Origin: Candidatus Ozemibacter sibiricus
Lineage (GTDB): Bacteria; Muiribacteriota; Ozemobacteria; Ozemobacterales; Ozemobacteraceae
NCBI GenBank assembly: GCA_003327425.1
Contig: QOQW01000017.1
Span: 62,001-126,000, forward strand
Direction of reading: 5' to 3'
Length of the DNA stretch: 64,000 nt
Made by a program: the position numbers and the translations under genes. Positions 1 to 9,401 of this stretch are shown in pieces (the first letter of the stretch is position 1; each line of letters opens with the position of its first letter). The notes under the pieces are model-generated. The model was not told where the DNA came from and did no database searches. It saw only the letters and a list, made by a program, of their open reading frames with translations.

Positions 1-859
1 GGCCGGGGGCGATGGCGCCCAGCACTTCGCGCAGGCGCGTCCGGGCCTCGCGCTCCACGCCCTCGACCGGCACCCGATCGAACCAGGCCAGCAGGGTGTC
101 GCGCACCACGGTCTCGGGGGGCACGACCGGGGCGGCCGGGGCGGCCGGCTCCGTCGGCGGAAGAGGCGAAACGAACGGCGGGAACGGACCTGTCGGGGTG
201 GGCCAGGCAGGGGTGGGCCCCGCGGGCCCCGCCGCCGTTCCCAGCCCTGCTCCCGTCCCCACGACCTGCACCCCGCCACCGCCGCCCCCGGCCGAAACGC
301 TCGCGGCCGCGGGCCACGGCGGCAGCTCGACCGCCACCGCGGGGGCGGGCCCGGTCGGAGCCGCGCTCTCCTCCGCCCCCACCGCGGGGCCGCGCAGGGG
401 CAGGCCCCCTTCGGCGACTCGCTGCAGCCAACGGGGCCCGAACAGGTTCAACAACCGCCGCAGATCGGCCACCTCTTCGTCGGTCAACGGCTCGGCCCGG
501 CTCGACCCCGGCTGGCCCGCGACCTGGACGGCCGTGGCACCGCCTACGCCATTCGCCGTCAAAGGCGGCAGCGCTGGTTCGTCCCGGCGGTGGGCCGGGG
601 CTCCCTGCTGAGGGGCCACCGCCACCGAACCGGGCGCGAACGGGGGCCAGGCCCCGCTTTCTTTCGCGGGCCCTGGCGAGGTCGGCAATGGCGGCACCGC
701 GGGTTCGGGCGCCGGCGCCCCTCCCGTCGGCATCGGGATCTCGATGGCCGGAAAGGCCGGCAACCCCTCATCGGATAAGGGTTTCGCTTCCGCCCCCGCG
801 GGCTGTTCGTCCTCCTGCCCCGGGAAGGGAAAGGGAAACTGGTCATCGGGCCCGATCAT
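1..859 (-). CDS. Pro/Ala/Gly-rich protein of unknown function, 3' end outside window
   Basis: An open frame begins at an ATG at 859 and continues without a stop through the left edge, giving at least 286 residues. The product is low-complexity, rich in Pro, Ala and Gly, with two short non-repetitive stretches that look helical: one around residue 130 (LTDEEVADLRRLLNLFG) and one near residue 260 (VRDTLLAWFDRVPVEGVERE). No signal peptide or known domain is visible. It is the last visible gene of the minus-strand srfB operon, 206 bases after srfB, in the place that srfC holds in enterobacterial srfABC, but I see no SrfC-like GTPase motif in the visible part. The purely compositional frames on the opposite strand here are antisense shadows. 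That it is coding is likely from the clean frame and context; its function is unknown. Confidence 0.6.
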   Translation of the reverse strand, partial: MIGPDDQFPFPFPGQEDEQPAGAEAKPLSDEGLPAFPAIEIPMPTGGAPAPEPAVPPLPTSPGPAKESGAWPPFAPGSVAVAPQQGAPAHRRDEPALPPLTANGVGGATAVQVAGQPGSSRAEPLTDEEVADLRRLLNLFGPRWLQRVAEGGLPLRGPAVGAEESAAPTGPAPAVAVELPPWPAAASVSAGGGGGGVQVVGTGAGLGTAAGPAGPTPAWPTPTGPFPPFVSPLPPTEPAAPAAPVVPPETVVRDTLLAWFDRVPVEGVEREARTRLREVLGAIAPG

Positions 860-1065
860 ACCTGTCGCCTCCTTCGCACGGCTCGGCGCTGACGCACGGC
901 ACCGAACGCGTCGCCATCATCATCGCACCTCGCCCCTCTCCTGGCACCAGCGCTCGCTCGAGCCATCCCAGCCCCCCTCGCGACCCGACGGCCACCCACC
1001 GCGACGATCGCCTCCTGGCTTCTACCTGCCGACGCATGTCTGCGCGCGCGACCTCGCCGAACCGC

Positions 1066-3840
1066 TCAGGTCAGGTCGAAGGTGCCGGTGTCGAGCCAGT
1101 AGCGCTCGGTGGCCAAGGTCCGCAGCCGCAGCTCGGCCAGTCTCGACTCCAGGCGCGCCCCTTTCTGGTCTTCGACCTTGGCGACGGTCAGCACCTCGCG
1201 GGCCTTGGCATCCTGCTGCAGGGTCACCCGCAAGGGGCCCCGCTTCTCGACGTCGGCCGGATTGACCCGCAGCTCGTAGAGCGGGTTCAGCAGATCGACC
1301 GCCACGTCGATGCGCCGGGCCCCCAGCAGCACCGGCCCGGTCAGCTCGATGACGGCCTGCGGCTGGCCGCTGGGCGTCGGGAAGAGCTGCCGATCGATCT
1401 GCATGACCTCGGGCCGGTAGGTGCCCAGGAAGCAGTCGCGATGCCGCACCGCGGCGTCATCGGTCTGCAGCGTCAGCCCTTCGAGCTGTCGCAACTGCTC
1501 GGCGAACAGCCAGACGGCGCCGCCGACCACGCAGGTCGTCTTGGGATCGGCGATGCCGCCGCTCCGCTGCGAGAACGGGTACCACGCACCGACCGGATAG
1601 CCCTTGAGGCCGATGATGCGATCGGGCGGCACCGGCATCAACCGCACCAGGATGTCGCGGATGACGGGCAGCGAGCTGGGCTTGCCGCCCAGGATCAACG
1701 CGTCGCAGTCGAACTGGACGATGATCTCCGAGAACAGCCGCAGCACCGTCTCGAGCACGTTGCGCACCACCTCATTGATGCGCCGCCGCGACATCTGCCA
1801 CGGGATCTCGGGCAGGGTCAGCGCCACCCCGAGCTCCTTCTGCATGATCTCGGCGAAGAAGTCGAGCACGTTGCCGCCCGGCAGCCGCGTCGGGAAGAAC
1901 CGATCGAAGCTCAGCTCGAGGGTCGGCTCTTCGGTCTCGAGTTCGGCGAACTCGAGGTGCCGGTGGGCCATGGGAATCCAGACCTGCCGCGCCAGCTCGG
2001 CCTTGAGATCGAGGAACCGCTTGTCGCGTCCGCCCCGCCCCGGCCCGAACAGCGCGTTGAACTCCTCGCGCGCCAGCCCGGGGTTCTGGCGGACCGCCGC
2101 CGCGAACACCTGCGGCAGGATGAGCTTCTCGATGACCCGCTTGGCCACCTCGTCGCCGGCCACCGCAAAGCCCTCCGAGAAAAGCATCGTCTGGGCCACG
2201 CCGGCCACATCGAAGCTCGACGGGGCGTACTCGGCCACCATCAGATCGGTGGTGCCCCCGCCGATGTCGATGCTGGCCAGGCGCAGGGTCGGCTGCCGCT
2301 GCCCCTGGGCGGTGGTGCGCTCGCGCCCGAGCACGGTCAGCATCTCGCGGGCGTTGCCGAGGTAGCGGTGGCGCACCTCGCCATAGATGTAGGTGAGCTG
2401 CACCGCGGTCGCTTCGTCGAGGTCCATGTACAGGCGCGGCTTGGCTTCGCCGGCCGCGGCCCGCCCGGTCACATGGAAGTACAGGTCGATGGCATCCTGC
2501 ACCCGCTTGCGGTAGCGCTCCTTCTCGAGGGGCGACATGCCGTTGGGCGTGGTCAGCACCAGGCTCTGCAGCACGCGCCGGGCCAGGCGGTGGCCCCGAT
2601 GCTTGCGGTAGGCGAACGAGTTGATCTGGGCGTAGGCATGGTTGAGCAGCTCGGTGATGACGAAGGTCATCATGGCGGCCGGCGGATAGAGCGGCTCGAA
2701 GGACGGCTGCGCCTGGGCGCCGCCGAACCCGCCATCGGCATTGAGGAAGCTCAGGAACGGCGCGGCGACCTTCTTCCCCAGCCCGCTGCCCGGCAGATGG
2801 AAATACCACGGGAAGGGCCGTTCGCGGTCATCCCACAGGTACCGTTTGGGGCTCGACATGCCGGTATCGCCCAGATCGCACGGGTCGAGCCGCGCCGCCT
2901 CGTGGCCGAGCCGCACCACGCTCGGCCAGCGGAAGCCGGCGCCGGCATGCGGCACAGGATTGTCAGGATCGAAGAACAGCGGCGGCTGGAATTTGAAGCT
3001 GGTGTCGAACGGCTCGGTATAGGCCTCGGCCGGTTCGCGCAGGTTCCGGATCTCGAGCTTGCGACACTCATCGAGGCTGATCGGTTTGCCCGGCTCGGTC
3101 TCGGCGATGATGCCGCAGGCGCGGCTGTTGCCCAGATCGAGGATGAGATGGGTGGGAATCTCGGCCCCCTCGGGATTGAGGAAGGTGACCTCGGGCAGGA
3201 GTTCAGCCTGGCGCAAGCCGTCGATCAAGCTCATGAAAGCGGCCAGGGGCAGGGCCCCGCGCGGCACCTGCTCGCCCCCGGTGGCCAGCACCTCGCGGAA
3301 GATCGACTGCAGCCAGGCCAGCAGGGTCGGCGACTGCCAGAACCCGGTCGCAGCCACATCAGGAACGAACGGCAGGCCGATGTCGTCGGCGAAGAAGCCG
3401 AAGCAGTCCTGGGTCGGGGCATCGGGCGGCAGGGCCGGCTGCACGGTGGTATCAACCACGAACGTGAAGCGATGGAGCTGATCGTCGGTGGCCAGCGGCG
3501 GGCGGCTGATGAACAGGCGGATCCAGTCCTTGCTGCGCGACGAGGCCGCCCCGATGCCCGATTTGCGCGAATAGGGCAGCGGGATCCATTTCCGCAGGCA
3601 GGCGCGCAAGGCATCGTGGAACCGGATGACCACGGCGCCGGTATCGGTCAGGGGCTGCCCGGTCGCGCTCAAGGCATGGTGGATGGGCGCCTCCCCGAGC
3701 TGCAGGCTGATGCTGCCCCCTGGCGCGGTCAGGACGCGGTAGGTCCAGGTGCGGGACAGCAGAGCATCGGTGAGGCGGACATCATGTTCAGGCGTATAGA
3801 ACGAGACGCCGGTGCCGGCCAGGAATTCGATCTGTTCCAT
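1066..3840 (-). CDS. srfB: SrfB-family actin-like ATPase
   Basis: A 924-residue homologue of the virulence factor SrfB family. It keeps the actin/Hsp70-type nucleotide-binding signatures: phosphate-1 LILDLGNSRACG at 232-243, phosphate-2 ASIDIGGGTTDL at 522-533, and the adenosine motif DALILGGKPSSLP at 713-725. Also typical of SrfB are WPSVVRLG near 305, SSPKRYLWDD near 329-338, and a C-terminus ending in a YWLDTGTF-like segment. Length is close to the enterobacterial protein (about 990). A GGAGA sequence sits 8 bases before the ATG. Upstream in the same direction are a two-helix membrane protein and a Sel1-repeat protein; downstream is a Pro-rich protein. No signal peptide, so it should be cytoplasmic. 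The biochemical role of SrfB is not established even in enterobacteria; ATP binding is inferred from the motifs. Confidence 0.88.
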   Translation of the reverse strand: MEQIEFLAGTGVSFYTPEHDVRLTDALLSRTWTYRVLTAPGGSISLQLGEAPIHHALSATGQPLTDTGAVVIRFHDALRACLRKWIPLPYSRKSGIGAASSRSKDWIRLFISRPPLATDDQLHRFTFVVDTTVQPALPPDAPTQDCFGFFADDIGLPFVPDVAATGFWQSPTLLAWLQSIFREVLATGGEQVPRGALPLAAFMSLIDGLRQAELLPEVTFLNPEGAEIPTHLILDLGNSRACGIIAETEPGKPISLDECRKLEIRNLREPAEAYTEPFDTSFKFQPPLFFDPDNPVPHAGAGFRWPSVVRLGHEAARLDPCDLGDTGMSSPKRYLWDDRERPFPWYFHLPGSGLGKKVAAPFLSFLNADGGFGGAQAQPSFEPLYPPAAMMTFVITELLNHAYAQINSFAYRKHRGHRLARRVLQSLVLTTPNGMSPLEKERYRKRVQDAIDLYFHVTGRAAAGEAKPRLYMDLDEATAVQLTYIYGEVRHRYLGNAREMLTVLGRERTTAQGQRQPTLRLASIDIGGGTTDLMVAEYAPSSFDVAGVAQTMLFSEGFAVAGDEVAKRVIEKLILPQVFAAAVRQNPGLAREEFNALFGPGRGGRDKRFLDLKAELARQVWIPMAHRHLEFAELETEEPTLELSFDRFFPTRLPGGNVLDFFAEIMQKELGVALTLPEIPWQMSRRRINEVVRNVLETVLRLFSEIIVQFDCDALILGGKPSSLPVIRDILVRLMPVPPDRIIGLKGYPVGAWYPFSQRSGGIADPKTTCVVGGAVWLFAEQLRQLEGLTLQTDDAAVRHRDCFLGTYRPEVMQIDRQLFPTPSGQPQAVIELTGPVLLGARRIDVAVDLLNPLYELRVNPADVEKRGPLRVTLQQDAKAREVLTVAKVEDQKGARLESRLAELRLRTLATERYWLDTGTFDLT

Positions 3841-3959
3841 GTCTCAGGTCTCCAAGGTGCTGGTTGGGCGAGAAGGGAAGGCCAGGACGAGCCAGGGAAG
3901 GCCATGCCGCCGCTCGCCGCGTCGCCACCGCGACCGCGGGCCGGCCCAGGCGGCCCGAG

Positions 3960-4211
3960 TCATGACGAGGGCGGGGCGGGCGGCGGCGCGGCGGGGCCGC
4001 CTTCCCCCGGTTTCGGCGGGGGAACGGGCCAGTTCAGGGCGTCCCGCACCGGCCACCAGATGATCGGCACGATCGCCACCAGGGCCAGGAAGCCGACGAA
4101 ACCGGAGGTCAGCACGAAGATGACCATCAGCTCGATGACGACAAGCACCGACCAGCACAGCAGCTCCTGATTGATCGTGGTGGGGCGGGCTTGGGCTTGG
4201 GTCTGGCTCAT
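3960..4211 (-). CDS. Small two-helix inner-membrane protein
   Basis: An 83-residue protein with a short polar N-terminus, two closely spaced hydrophobic segments (about residues 18-36 and 39-55) and a Pro-rich cytoplasmic or periplasmic tail. AAGGAG lies 8 bases before the ATG. It sits 16 bases after the Sel1-repeat gene and 119 bases before srfB, so it is almost certainly cotranscribed with them. I do not recognise a family. Its position suggests it may tether the SrfB or Sel1 protein at the membrane, but this is only an inference from gene order. Confidence 0.72.
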   Translation of the reverse strand: MSQTQAQARPTTINQELLCWSVLVVIELMVIFVLTSGFVGFLALVAIVPIIWWPVRDALNWPVPPPKPGEGGPAAPPPAPPSS

Positions 4212-4227
4212 GGCGGCGGCTCCTTGT

Positions 4228-5790
4228 CTACGGCAGTTTTTTCAGGCGGGCGGCGGCTTCGGGATGGCCCTTCTGGGCGGCGGCGGCGAACCAGCGACGG
4301 GCCTCGAGGAAGTCGATCGGCACCCCCCGGCCTGATTGATATAAAATGCCAAGCTGTACCATAGCATCGGCATTGCCGGTCTCGGCCGACTTGCGAAACC
4401 ATTTGGCCGCCTCGGCCGGGTCTTCCTTCTGGCCGTAGCCGCGCAGGCAGACCATGCCGAGCGTGTACCAGGCCGGCACGTGGTCGTGCAGGGCGGCCAG
4501 CCGCAGCAGCCGCACCCCTTCGCTCAGGTTGACCGGCCGCCCCACCCCTTCGAGGAGGTCGCGCGCCAGTTGGTACTGAGCTTCGGGCGTGGCCGGCGTC
4601 GGCACCGGCCCCGCCGGACCGAAGAATTTCTCGACCGGCGGCGGGGCAGCCGGAGGCGCCCGCCCGGAGGAGAAAGCGGCGCTGGCTGCCGCACTCGACG
4701 GCCCCCCGGCGCGACCAGCGTCGAGGCCAGGCCCGGCCGCTGAGGTACCCGGGCGAGGGGAGGGCTCAGGACCGCGCGCCGACGCTGCCCCCTGGGAAGA
4801 AGCGCCAGGCGGGGCCGGCGCCCTCGGCGCCTCTGGCTGGTTCGGCGTCGGCGACGCCGGTCCGGCCGACGGCGCGGCTGAAGTCGACCCCGACGACGCG
4901 GCGGGAGGCGCCGATTTCCCCGCTCCCGGCGCCGGTCGTGGCGGCACGGCCGACACCGGCAACGGCCGCGGCAGGAAGTCCTCGGCTTTGACCGGCTGGG
5001 CCAGGGCCAGGCCGCGCGGCCCGGGCATGGCGTCAGGATCGCTCCAGACCCGCGCCACCCGGAACAACCCTGCGGCGCCGCCGGTCTGGAACTCGATGCC
5101 CAGCGGCGTCGATGGCGGAGGCACCACGCCCGAAGCACGGCCGGCGTCCCCGCCGGCGGAAGCTGCGCTGGGCGTCGACCCCACCGGCGCCCCAGTTCGC
5201 GAAGAGGCGCCCGCGACGGGCCCGGCCGACCCGGCCGGCCCACCTGCGGACGGCGGCGGAGCACCCGGCCGGCTGCCCGGCTGGCCCGCAGGGCGGGTGG
5301 ACGAGACTCCGGCGGGGCCGGGCGGGCGCGGCACGCCGCCCGCTTGAGCCGCAGGTTGAGCGGGCACGCCGCCCGCCGCCCCCGGCGCCGCGCGCGGACT
5401 CGCCGACGGCGGAGGAGGCGGGGGCGGGGGCGGCGGCGGTGAGGGCGGCGCGGCCGGGGCCGGGACCGCCGCCGGATCGGCCGGGCGAGGCGGCAGGGTG
5501 ATGACCAGGGCGTAGGCCCAGGTCTCGATCGCCCACCAGGCCTGTTGACGAGGCAGGCCATGGATGAGTTCGAGTTCGTCGGCCAGGTGCCCGAGGCTGG
5601 TGGAATCGGTCGCCTTGCGCAGCGTCCAGGGAAGACGGGCTTCCAGACCGATCGCGAGCGCCTCGATCTCGGCGGCCGGACCGCCGACCAGGGCTTCCAT
5701 CTCTCGCGAGAAGCGGTCGGCGCTCTGGAACACAGCAGCATCCTTGCGCGCCACCAGTTCCGCCAACGCCTGCCGCACATCCTTGGCCAT
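4228..5790 (-). CDS. Sel1-repeat protein with Pro-rich linker
   Basis: About 520 residues. Residues 1-95 form a predicted helical domain ending in a WWAIETWAYAL-like segment; a very long Pro/Ala/Ser/Gly-rich linker follows to about residue 420. The last 90 residues contain Sel1-type TPR-like repeats, seen in LRLAALHDHVPAWYTLGMVC and AAKWFRKSAETGNADAMVQL, which usually mediate protein-protein contacts. The start at 5790 is chosen because GGAGG lies 7 bases upstream; an in-frame ATG at 5817 has no such signal. First gene of the srfB operon. The extreme composition of the linker is coding low complexity, not a DNA repeat. Likely an adaptor or scaffold; function unknown. Confidence 0.8.
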   Translation of the reverse strand: MAKDVRQALAELVARKDAAVFQSADRFSREMEALVGGPAAEIEALAIGLEARLPWTLRKATDSTSLGHLADELELIHGLPRQQAWWAIETWAYALVITLPPRPADPAAVPAPAAPPSPPPPPPPPPPPSASPRAAPGAAGGVPAQPAAQAGGVPRPPGPAGVSSTRPAGQPGSRPGAPPPSAGGPAGSAGPVAGASSRTGAPVGSTPSAASAGGDAGRASGVVPPPSTPLGIEFQTGGAAGLFRVARVWSDPDAMPGPRGLALAQPVKAEDFLPRPLPVSAVPPRPAPGAGKSAPPAASSGSTSAAPSAGPASPTPNQPEAPRAPAPPGASSQGAASARGPEPSPRPGTSAAGPGLDAGRAGGPSSAAASAAFSSGRAPPAAPPPVEKFFGPAGPVPTPATPEAQYQLARDLLEGVGRPVNLSEGVRLLRLAALHDHVPAWYTLGMVCLRGYGQKEDPAEAAKWFRKSAETGNADAMVQLGILYQSGRGVPIDFLEARRWFAAAAQKGHPEAAARLKKLP

Positions 5791-5853
5791 GCGCCATCCT
5801 CCCCAGGCCCAATCCACCCGCGGGCATGCCCGCGGTGGTCGGTCCGCGAGGGT

Positions 5854-5881
5854 ATTCTACCCTGATCCTCCGGAATTGCAA
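5854..5881 (-). promoter_or_regulatory. Promoter of the Sel1/srfB operon
   Basis: Reading leftward, TTGCAA (5881-5876) and TAGAAT (5859-5854) are 16 bases apart and lie about 65 bases before the Sel1 gene. The -35 is centred in an inverted repeat CGGAA/TTCCG (5871-5875 and 5884-5888), which could be an operator. The rest of the divergent gap (5882-6083) holds only a 7-bp inverted repeat CCTCTCC/GGAGAGG at 5934-5950 with a 3-base loop, without a T run. Confidence 0.55.
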
Positions 5882-6083
5882 AGTTCCGCACCCAACTCGC
5901 CAGGGCCGATCGCACAGTATCTCAGGACCCTAACCTCTCCTCTGGAGAGGGCACAGGCGGTGTCCACCATGGCGCGCCATGATGTCGATCGCGCTGGTGC
6001 TCCTGGTGGTGATCAGGGCATGGCTCCATCAACAACCAAAGGCTCCTGGGAGCCCACGCGGGTTTTCGTGCTACCCTGGAGGC

Positions 6084-6857
6084 ATGCCAGGACACCGCGG
6101 CCCCCACCCGGAAGACGCCCGTCTGTTCGCCCCCACCCGGCTGCCCGTCTTGCGCCAGGCCGCGGCCGATCTCGCCTGGCTGCTGACGCGCGGCTACGGG
6201 GCCGAGGCGGCCTTGCGGCTGGTCGGCGACCATTTCCAGTTGACGATCCGGCAACGCCTCGCCGTGGGGCGTTCGACCTGCGCCGACCAGACGGCGGCCA
6301 CCCGACGGCAGCGTTGCCTGGCGCTCGACGCCTGCCGCGGCCGCGGCCTGGCCATCGACGGGTACAATATCCTCATCACACTCGAAAGCGCCCTGGCCGG
6401 CGGCTACCTGTTCCGGGGGCGCGATGGCGCCATCCGCGATCTGGCCAGTCTGCACGGGTCATGGCGCCGGGTGGCCGAAACCGCCCGTGCCGTCTCGCTG
6501 GTCGCCGACGCTCTCGCCGCCATCGCCGGCGACGACCGCGCGTCTTCCGCCTCAGCTCCGCCACCCGCTCACGCCGGGTCGGGTCTCGGTCCCGTCATCT
6601 GGTACCTCGACGCGCCGGTGTCCAATAGCGGCCGGCTCGCCGCCCTCCTGCGCGACACGGCCGCCGCCCGCCGCCTCGACTGGACCGTCGAACTGGTGAT
6701 GAACACCGACCGGGCGGTCCTGGCTACCGGCCTTCCCGTCGCCACGTCCGATTCCTGGATCCTCGATCACGCTCCGGCCTGGGTGAACCTCGTCGCCGCG
6801 ATCCTGCCCGCGCTCGATCCGTCGCCGCCGCTGATCGATCTCGCCATCGATGGTTGA
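6084..6857 (+). CDS. DUF434/DUF5616 family protein
   Basis: A 257-residue protein. The N-terminal third (DLAWLLTRGYGAEAALRLVG, then RQRLAVGRSTC) matches the DUF434 pattern, and the central and C-terminal part (IDGYNILITLESALAGG, RDGAIRDL, then YLDAPVSNSGRLAALL) matches the companion DUF5616 domain. The conserved acidic residues (IDGYN, YLDAP, and a DHAPAW segment near the end) resemble a PIN/NYN-type nuclease arrangement, but that is my inference, not an established activity. The ATG at 6084 follows GGAGG by only one base; an upstream in-frame ATG at 5979 would add an unlikely hydrophobic leader. It converges on selD with 3 bases between the stops. Confidence 0.75.
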   Translation: MPGHRGPHPEDARLFAPTRLPVLRQAAADLAWLLTRGYGAEAALRLVGDHFQLTIRQRLAVGRSTCADQTAATRRQRCLALDACRGRGLAIDGYNILITLESALAGGYLFRGRDGAIRDLASLHGSWRRVAETARAVSLVADALAAIAGDDRASSASAPPPAHAGSGLGPVIWYLDAPVSNSGRLAALLRDTAAARRLDWTVELVMNTDRAVLATGLPVATSDSWILDHAPAWVNLVAAILPALDPSPPLIDLAIDG

Positions 6858-6860
6858 CGG

Positions 6861-8180
6861 TCAGGCCTCCACGATCAGGGCATGGGCGCCGCGTGGTTCG
6901 ACCGCCCCGACCACGGCGGCCTCGAGGTAGCCAGCGGCGTGCAGATCGGCCAGCGCGCTGGCGACCCGGTCGGCGGCGAAGCAGATCAGCAGCCCCCCGG
7001 AGGTCTGGGGATCGAGCAGCAGCATCTTCCGCTCGTAGGGCAGGTCGGCCGAGAACGCGGTCTCGGCCTCGACGTAGGTCTGGTTGCGGAAGGCCCCGCC
7101 CGGAATGCACCCCATCCGGATCAGTTCGAGAGCGCCCGGCAGCGCCGGCACGCGGCTCGCGGCGAACCGCAGGGTCACGTGGCTGCCGTTGGCGAGGTGG
7201 CGAGCGTGGCCGAGCAGGCCGAAGCCGGTGATGTCGGTGGCGGCGCGCACTCCGCAGGCCTGCATGATCTCGGCTCCCCGGCGGTTCAATTGCCGCATGG
7301 TGTCGATGGCCCGTCGATGATCGTCGGGACGCGCCTCGCCGATCCGCTGCCCGGCGACCAGCGCGCCGGTGCCCAGCGGCTTGGTCAGCACGAGCACGTC
7401 GCCCGGCCGGGCGGCGGCGTTGGTGATGACCTTCTGCGGATGGACGATTCCCGTCACGGCCAGCCCGTATTTGGGCGGCGCATCGGCGATGGTGTGGCCG
7501 CCCACCACCACGCCGCCCGCCTCGGCGACTTTCTCTTGGCCCCCTCGCAGAATCTCGCCCAGCACCTCGAAGGGAATGCCGGTAGCAGGGAACATCACGA
7601 GGTTCATGCAGGTCAGCACCTGGCCGCCCATGGCGAAGACGTCACTGAGGGCGTTGGCGGCGGCGATCTGGCCGAACTCGTACGGATCGGAACAGATCGG
7701 CGGGAAGAAGTCGGTGGTCTCGATCAGCGCGATCTCGTCGGTCAGCCGGTAGACGCCAGCATCGTCGCAGGTGTCGAGCCCGACCAGCAGGTTGGCATCG
7801 GCCGGGCGCGGCAGGCCGGCGATGGCCTTCACCAGCAGGTCGGCCGGCAGCTTGGCCGAGCATCCGCCGTATTCGACCGTCTGCAGCAGGTCGAAGACCA
7901 GCCGCGGCGGCCGCGCCGGGTGAACCTGGGCCGTCAGCCCGTGCTCGGCCAGGAGCCGCCGGGCGCTATCCCCTTCGCCCGGCGGCACTGCCAGGGCCAT
8001 GCCGCATTCGGGCGAGATCTCCTTGGGCACGGCCACCACCAGGATGGCCAGCCCTCGCGCCCGGCACACCTCTTCGGCCTTGATGACCGCCCGCGTCGTC
8101 GGCAGCAGCAGCAGATCGGCATTCCCCTGTTCGCAGGTGGCTGCGCCCGTCTGGGTTCGGGGGGGCAACGCATCGCTCAT
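6861..8180 (-). CDS. selD: DUF3343-SelD fusion: selenide, water dikinase
   Basis: A 439-residue protein. Residues about 20-88 match DUF3343, a putative Se/S carrier domain, with the typical PKEISPECG at 52-60. From about residue 93 it is SelD, which makes selenophosphate from selenide and ATP. The catalytic Cys is C107 followed by K110 in YGGCSAK; the second Cys of the E. coli GCGCK motif is Ala here. Also present are CDDAGVY (138-144), TTDFFPPI and an Ala/Gly-rich AIRS-type fold. The active site is Cys, not selenocysteine. The start at 8180 is set by GGAGG upstream; ATG at 8222 also reads in frame. It lies 66 bases after a cysteine desulfurase-like gene and near yedF. In most genomes DUF3343 is a separate small protein, so the fusion is notable. 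Confidence 0.93.
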   Translation of the reverse strand: MSDALPPRTQTGAATCEQGNADLLLLPTTRAVIKAEEVCRARGLAILVVAVPKEISPECGMALAVPPGEGDSARRLLAEHGLTAQVHPARPPRLVFDLLQTVEYGGCSAKLPADLLVKAIAGLPRPADANLLVGLDTCDDAGVYRLTDEIALIETTDFFPPICSDPYEFGQIAAANALSDVFAMGGQVLTCMNLVMFPATGIPFEVLGEILRGGQEKVAEAGGVVVGGHTIADAPPKYGLAVTGIVHPQKVITNAAARPGDVLVLTKPLGTGALVAGQRIGEARPDDHRRAIDTMRQLNRRGAEIMQACGVRAATDITGFGLLGHARHLANGSHVTLRFAASRVPALPGALELIRMGCIPGGAFRNQTYVEAETAFSADLPYERKMLLLDPQTSGGLLICFAADRVASALADLHAAGYLEAAVVGAVEPRGAHALIVEA

Positions 8181-8246
8181 CGCCATCCTCCAGCGCGCCG
8201 GCGGTTTTTCTCCATCATCCACGACCTCCCAGGCGGTACGAGACGA

Positions 8247-9401
8247 TCATGTCCCACGCACGACTTCCTCGAGGGCGGCAGCCAGGAACTCGAGATCGGC
8301 CGGGGAATGGTAGATCGAGGGCGCCAGACGGACGGTGCCCTGCGGGAAGGTGCCGAGCGTGCGATGGGCCAGCGGAGCGCACTGCAGGCCGATCCGCACC
8401 TCGATGCCGAACCGCTCGGCCAATCGATTCCCGAGGTCGGCCGGATCGCGCCCCGCCACCGTGATCGACGCCACTTCGCCCTGCGCCGCCGGATCGGCGG
8501 CGGCCCAGACGATCATCCCGGGCAGCCGGCGCAGCCGCTCGAGCAGGGCCAGAAAGGCGGCCAGCTCGTGGCGAGGGGCCGGCCGCTCTTCGAGCGCGGC
8601 CAGCAGGCCGCAGAGACCGGCGAGGTTGGCGGTGCCGGCCTCGAAACGATCGGGCAGCTCGTCGGGCATCTCGAAGCGATCGGACCGGCTGCCGGTTCCG
8701 CCCCAGATCAAAGGCGCCACCGTCTCGGGCCGGCGCAGGAAGAGGGCGCCCGTGCCGGTCGGGCCCAGCAGGCCCTTGTGACCGGTGACCGCCACGTAAT
8801 CGAGGTTCCACTCGTCGGTTCGCAGCGGCACCGTGCCCAGCGACTGGCTGGCATCGACCAGCACCGGCACCGCCCCCAGCCGCTCTTTGATGGCGGCCAG
8901 CGGCTGCACCACGCCGTTGACGTTGCTCATGTGGTTGACCACCGCCAATCGCACGTCGGGCGTCACCGCGGCCGGCAGCCGGTCGAGATCGACCGTCCCG
9001 TCGGCGTGGTGCGGCATCACCTCCCAGTGCAGCAGGCCCCGCCGCGCCAGCTCGGCCAGCGGCCGCATCACCGCATTGTGCTCGAGCGGCGTGACCAGCA
9101 CTTTTCCTCGGTGGTACGAGAACCCCTGCAAGACCGTATTGAGCGCGGTGGTGGCGTTGGGCTGGAAGACCACCTGCTCGGCGAGCCGCGTGCCCAGCGT
9201 CTCGGCCAGGCGGTCGCGGGTCCGTTCGATCAGTCGCGCGACCTCGCGGGCCCGCGGGTAGGCGGAGCGCCCGTACGAGCCGCCCATCTCGTCGAGGTAG
9301 CGGGCCATGGCGCGCGCCACGCCTGGGGGTTTGGGGAAGGAAGTCGCCGCGTTGTCGAAGTAGCGAGAACCCGGCGCCCCGGCGAACCGGCCTGGGGTCA
9401 T
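8247..9401 (-). CDS. Class V aminotransferase, cysteine desulfurase-like (EF2568 type)
   Basis: A 384-residue PLP enzyme of the NifS/SufS superfamily, matching the TIGR01977-like group found beside orphan selD genes. Visible features: [11 protein letters not shown] at the N-terminus, D183 in VDASQS, the PLP lysine K209 in [13 protein letters not shown], and the mobile-loop cysteine C341 in GLQCAPLAH. It probably mobilises selenium or sulfur from (seleno)cysteine for SelD. The ATG overlaps the yedF stop by 4 bases (ATGA), so the two are translationally coupled. Confidence 0.9.
   Translation of the reverse strand: MTPGRFAGAPGSRYFDNAATSFPKPPGVARAMARYLDEMGGSYGRSAYPRAREVARLIERTRDRLAETLGTRLAEQVVFQPNATTALNTVLQGFSYHRGKVLVTPLEHNAVMRPLAELARRGLLHWEVMPHHADGTVDLDRLPAAVTPDVRLAVVNHMSNVNGVVQPLAAIKERLGAVPVLVDASQSLGTVPLRTDEWNLDYVAVTGHKGLLGPTGTGALFLRRPETVAPLIWGGTGSRSDRFEMPDELPDRFEAGTANLAGLCGLLAALEERPAPRHELAAFLALLERLRRLPGMIVWAAADPAAQGEVASITVAGRDPADLGNRLAERFGIEVRIGLQCAPLAHRTLGTFPQGTVRLAPSIYHSPADLEFLAAALEEVVRGT

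Noticed and set aside
688-4170. A 1160-codon open frame on the plus strand opposite srfB
   Set aside because: It is the antisense of srfB and its neighbours in high-GC DNA, with compositional bias (Arg, Gln, Gly, Pro) and no domain or ribosome site.
5400-5440. Short GGC-rich repeats that might be a microsatellite
   Set aside because: They are Pro codons of the Sel1 protein linker and stay in frame; not a separate element.
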